64,000 nucleotides of DNA from Lagopus muta (taxonomy: Eukaryota; Chordata; Aves; Galliformes; Phasianidae), in contig NC_064444.1 of assembly GCF_023343835.1 (NCBI RefSeq), positions 13,184,719 to 13,248,718 on the forward strand, in the 5' to 3' direction. Each line of letters opens with the position of its first letter. The first letter of the stretch is position 1. A program made the translations under genes and the position numbers. The notes under the pieces are model-generated. The model saw nothing but the letters and a program-made list of their open reading frames with translations. It did no database searches and was not told the DNA's origin. This document shows positions 59,801 to 64,000 of the stretch, piece by piece.

Positions 59801-62800
59801 ATGGCACTATGCATTAGCAGCTGTTCTGCAATCCTCATCTCAGCATTAGCACAGCTTCTGGCCTGTAATTAGACAGAAGGAACAAGCAGGGTGTGTTTAG
59901 CTTCTGTTTTTTGACTTAGAGCTAAGCGATTAAGTAACGTGCTGTAGTTAGTACAGAAATAACAAAGACTTCCAAGGCTATAACTGAGGTGTACATAAGA
60001 GGAAGGTGACAGGTGTCTCTGGATGTGGCTGTTTGTGGCAGCCTCACTCTGTAGTGCCTGCGTGCTGCCTGATGTCTGCCCAGGTGTGAGCTCAGTGCCG
60101 GCAGCGTGCAGGGCTTCAGCTGTGTGAGGTGTTCCCAGCTGCCTTCCTCGTGTCCTGCCTTCAGTCTGCTTCCATCACGGGGCTCTGTGTCGTCCTCTGC
60201 TCTCCGTGATGCGTGAGCCAGTGCTGCTCAGCCTGGGTGCTGTTGTTCATCCCACAGTTAAGGAAACATGTCTTTCTGAGATTCCCAGCGAGTGTAGTCA
60301 TAAATTCCCTTTTGATAACATTGCTTTGTAGTTGACCACGAGTGTCCTCTTGTACTGTAATCAATATTAAAATGTGTTTAAAGGACTTTGATTAAGTCCT
60401 AAGGTCTTACAGTGCGTACTTTATATTGGGGAAGGAGGGAGCGTTGGTCTTTTATAGGCAGATAAATGTTGAAATAGCCTACATGTGACTCCTTGCAACT
60501 TGTTACTTTTCTCTCTGGGAGGAGTTTTGTTATGACCAATAACATCAGCGCTCCAGTGAACTGAAGAAAATATTTCAGTAAGAAGGTCTTAATTTGTAAT
60601 TTATCCTGGATTTTAGTCATTAGGTGCGTAATGTCTAATTTGTGATATCTTTTTTATTTGTATGGAATACAATTTTTTGGTATTAGGGCATTCTTTTTAA
60701 AATGTCTTTCTCAGAACCAGTTGCTGAGCAAAGCACTAGCAGTGTCTGACTTTCATTCAGGCGCTGTTCTGCCTGTGTAAGCCAAATGGAGCGTGCAGAT
60801 GCTGCTGGGCTGGATAGCAAGCGTGGTGGAAGCAGCCGTCAGAGCTGGGTTGGGAGCAGTCTGAGGTCACTGGGATTTACTCATGGGCAGCTGAAATAAA
60901 TGGCAATGGGCAGTAAAGGGATCATTTTAAATGCCAGGTGTTCGTAGCACCTGGCTCGTGTCAGCCCTGGTCCATCTGTTACATTACTTTCAGGTAGGAC
61001 CTGCTGCTGGAGCCGTGCTGAAGGGAAATGGGGGCACACTGAGGGAGAACAAACTTCCTCCTTGGGCTTCTTGTCTGTAGCTGGTTCTCCGTTGTTTCCT
61101 CTGAACTTCTGGGGCTGAGTCAAAAAAACCCCAAGTTCCAGTAGCAGAATGGGTTTTCAATTTCAATTTCCTCATTTGAAAGGAAGCTGGGGCACGGCTC
61201 TCAACACTTTCTCACTTCCCTGTGCTGACCGATCTGCTGGGCTGCTGCTGGAGGGTGGCTGGCACCGCAGCACCGGGTGGGATGGGGGAAGTGGTGTGTG
61301 AGGAGCACAGCCATGTTTGTGAGATACACTTTTACTGCAGTAAACTAAAATAAATTGTAGAGGAGAAGAGAAATTGTGTGTTGTCATTATGAGCGTGCTT
61401 TGATCAGGATTAATCTGGGTTTTGAGGTGAAAACCCTCTAAAATTCCTTATTGCAGATAAAAGCAATGAATCAATTGTGATCTTTACTTATTCACCCTGT
61501 ATGTGGTACATACACTCATGTGTGCGTGCCCTGTGCACTTCATTAGAAGAGAAACCCAGGTAAAGAATACTCCTGTCCATTTATAACTCATAGGTTGATG
61601 GCCGATGTATTTCAGCAAGAAGCCTGAAGGGAGCGTCAGCATTGCAGTGTGTTTCCTCACGTGTGGGGTGGGAAGAACATCTGCTGCCCTGCCCATGGCT
61701 GCTGTTTGAGCTCAGGAGCTGATTGAGGTTTGGCTTTTGGGGGCCCCGTTTTGCTCTGCTATGGATGTTCATTGGCTGCTCATGAGTTTAAGAATTCTTT
61801 CTCAGCGAGTGCTTTACATATGTCCAGCAGCTTCTTTTGGGAATGTCCTGGAAATGTCAGATTGCTTTCTGTGTGCTGGTTATGTGCAAATGACTGTTGA
61901 TGGCTTTGTAAAGTGTGTTTTTGGAAAATATTCTCCTGTGTCTGAAGAGGAACAAAGGAGTAAATTGAACCCAGGGTGGGTTCATGGTGTGGTCCCATGT
62001 CTGTCGGTGGGACAGGGCAGCTCTGCCTGCTTCCTGAGCTGGTTCTGGAACTCTGGACAAAGCGGCAGTTTCTATAGGATAAGCAGTTTTGTTTTTTTTT
62101 TTTAAATTTTTAATTATAAGTGGGAACTTTTTCCTCCAAAGGAACAGAACAAGCAGGATAGAGGAAGTGGGAAGGCAGCGTTGTTGGACTTAAGGAGACG
62201 GGCAGGGGCCGTTCCCTGCTGTTGGGCACCAGCTGCATCCTAAAGCTGCAGGCTGCCGGAGCGACCCGGGCTGTGTTTTGTGTGCCATACTGCTGGTGGA
62301 ATTGTTAGCCCCACTGCAGTACTGCAATGGAGAGATTTGTGCTCCTCTGCTTTCCTTGTGCAATGGGAAATGAATGTGAGAATACTTCACTCAGTTACTT
62401 CTTAAAAATCTACAGGGTTTTTTTTTTTTTGTAAGTTCCTAAGGAGTGTCCTGTTTTTGATTTTGTATTCTCTGCTTTTGGATTACAATTAGCAAACGAA
62501 TGCTACACAGCAGTTATAATCCCCCCCTCCCTTCTCTCTCATGATGCTGCACCGTAGAGGAAGGCAGGAGATGCATCACAGCACTGCGGAGGCAGACAAA
62601 GCCAGGAACTGATCTGAGAAAGTGAGAATTTAGTTTTGTAACTATAAACAATATGCAATGCTTTCAAAAAAAGTAGGAAAAAAAAGCAGCATAGTTACCA
62701 TGTAAATCTAATTGGACATGGTTCTTATAGCACCACAAATATGCAAGGTCTCACATAAGCAGGGTTGTTCAACCCCAGGAGCTGAGGTGTTGATTGCCTG

Positions 62801-63400
62801 CGTGCTGGGAGCTCGCTGAGCCATAGAGCTTTGGTGACATCACTTGTCAGCGGGAGCAGAACTGGGGGCTGCTGCCTTGCTTCTGGCCAGGTGCAGACCA
62901 GTTAGCTAACAGCCTTACTGGACAGTGGTGATTAAATTGGGATTCATGAATAATGTATTGAAAGAATGAAATAATTGTCTTGTTGTGTTTTTTGGCTTTT
63001 TTTTCCCCTCTAGATTTTGGACAGATTTAGAATCAAGCTGTTCACTTTGTTATATTGACTGTGTGTGTGTTCTGTAACTGTTTATAAAACATGTCTAGAC
63101 AGGGAATTTGGGTGTAGTTGTAGCTCAACTGGTTTACCAGAGTGGCTTAAATACTTGTTTTAAATGTTGAATCAATTTTTGCCCTACATTCATCCAGGCT
63201 GTCAGAAATACATTCTGCTGTACTTCACTGAGGTATGGTTCCCTTGCCAGTGATGGTTAAGCTTTTCTTAGTTATCTCTGCTGCTGAAAAAAACTTACAT
63301 ATGAAGAAAGCTAACTAAAATGTCATTCCTGGAGAACACAGAATCAAAAAGCTGCTGTGCTTGTTTGTCTTTCTGGATGGCTTCTCATCTCTGTGTACAG
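56869..63400. other. Probable intron or intergenic DNA, nothing recognised
   Basis: If the CpG island at 55150-56350 is a promoter on +, this is its first intron. No coding exon, RNA gene or further transposon was recognised. Simple runs include A14 near 59061-59074 and T-runs near 62091 and 62419. Confidence 0.5.
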
Positions 63401-63496
63401 GTGTCCCAGGCATCATTCTTTGATCTTGTGCATTTACAGATGGATAACCAGCGTTTTAAGAAGCACTTGCCAAAAAAAATATCACGCTACTTGATG
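63401..63496 (+). other. Unidentified candidate exon
   Basis: Well-formed internal exon signals: acceptor TGTGTACAG ending at 63400, or a second acceptor CATTTACAG ending at 63439, and a consensus donor GTAAGT at 63497. The two versions are 96 and 57 nt, both multiples of three, and open in one frame. The shorter starts exactly with ATG and reads MDNQRFKKHLPKKISRYLM, a very basic peptide. I do not recognise it and it does not match the ADCY7 N-terminus as I know it. It could be an untranslated or alternative 5' exon of the downstream gene, an exon of an unlisted transcript, or chance. Confidence 0.35.
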
Positions 63497-64000
63497 GTAA
63501 GTCTATGAGGAGTGCTGGCTGCAGAAAGTGTGGATGCATAAGCTGGTTAATTTATTTTCTCATTGAAACCAAGCCAGGGAGTGAGGCAGCACTTCTCCAG
63601 CACACTGTGTATTCAGCGTGCTGAAAGCTGTGCTAAGTAACGCTGTGTGCAGTTGGAATAGTTGGAAAAAGGATGGTGTGTTTCTGTTCTTACACGCTGT
63701 GAAAACATTCTCACTAGAAACAGAGGGGTTTCGAGAGCGGGAAAAGGTGGCTGAGGGTAGAAGAGGAATGATTCCTTTGACTGTGGCTCTCATTTGTGGA
63801 AACAGGCTGACTGCAGGTTGTAGGCAGAGAGGCCCTCTCTGCAAGACAGCAGTCAGTAGTGCTGTGCCCCCATACATGAGTGCATTGAGCACTTCGGGGC
63901 TTCAGAGCTGCTTGGTGTGGTGCCTCTGCAGGCTTGCTCACTGGGCCTGGGCCTTGGAACAGCTGTCTTGGGCCTTAAAACCAGCACTGACTGTGTAGCC

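Overview
The window is vertebrate nuclear DNA, most likely from a galliform bird such as chicken. The evidence is decayed CR1 LINE fragments (about 172-752 on +, 4965-5445 on -, 39955-40035 on -), a deleted mariner element whose terminal repeats resemble the chicken Galluhop type, two CpG islands, and long introns with consensus GT/AG splice sites. Species and chromosome are inferences. The gene order HEATR3 then TENT4B, both on +, matches human 16q12.1, which corresponds to chicken chromosome 11.

Layout. (1) 1-3910: the last four coding exons and 3' end of HEATR3, a chaperone for 5S RNP ribosomal proteins, with a CR1 fragment in the preceding intron. (2) 3911-9330: intergenic DNA with a second CR1 fragment. 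(3) 9340-11290: CpG-island promoter and first exon of TENT4B (PAPD5), a non-canonical poly(A) polymerase. (4) 10026-44880: the complete TENT4B coding sequence in 12 exons. All splice junctions keep frame and give 686 codons plus a stop (2061 nt). Intron 1 alone is 17.3 kb. (5) 44881 to about 47660, and possibly to about 51000: TENT4B 3' UTR with several AATAAA signals, an A-rich tract and a Pumilio-type site. (6) 51000-55150: no gene I can support. (7) 55150-56350: a second CpG island with several candidate splice donors on +. By human synteny it is probably the promoter of ADCY7, but no ADCY7 coding exon is visible. (8) 56371-56868: internally deleted mariner. (9) 56870-64000: mostly featureless, ending in one well-formed but unidentified exon at 63401 or 63440 to 63496.

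HEATR3 and TENT4B both act in RNA and ribosome housekeeping: HEATR3 in import and assembly of the 5S RNP, TENT4B in 3'-tailing of nuclear RNAs and mRNAs. This is not an operon; the linkage is ordinary vertebrate synteny. I found no novel multi-gene system. The observations most worth a second look are an in-frame alternative acceptor inside TENT4B exon 10, the CAG and GCC tracts with two in-frame start codons in exon 1, the unidentified exon near the right edge, the donor-rich CpG island, and two adjacent long antisense ORFs in TENT4B intron 1.
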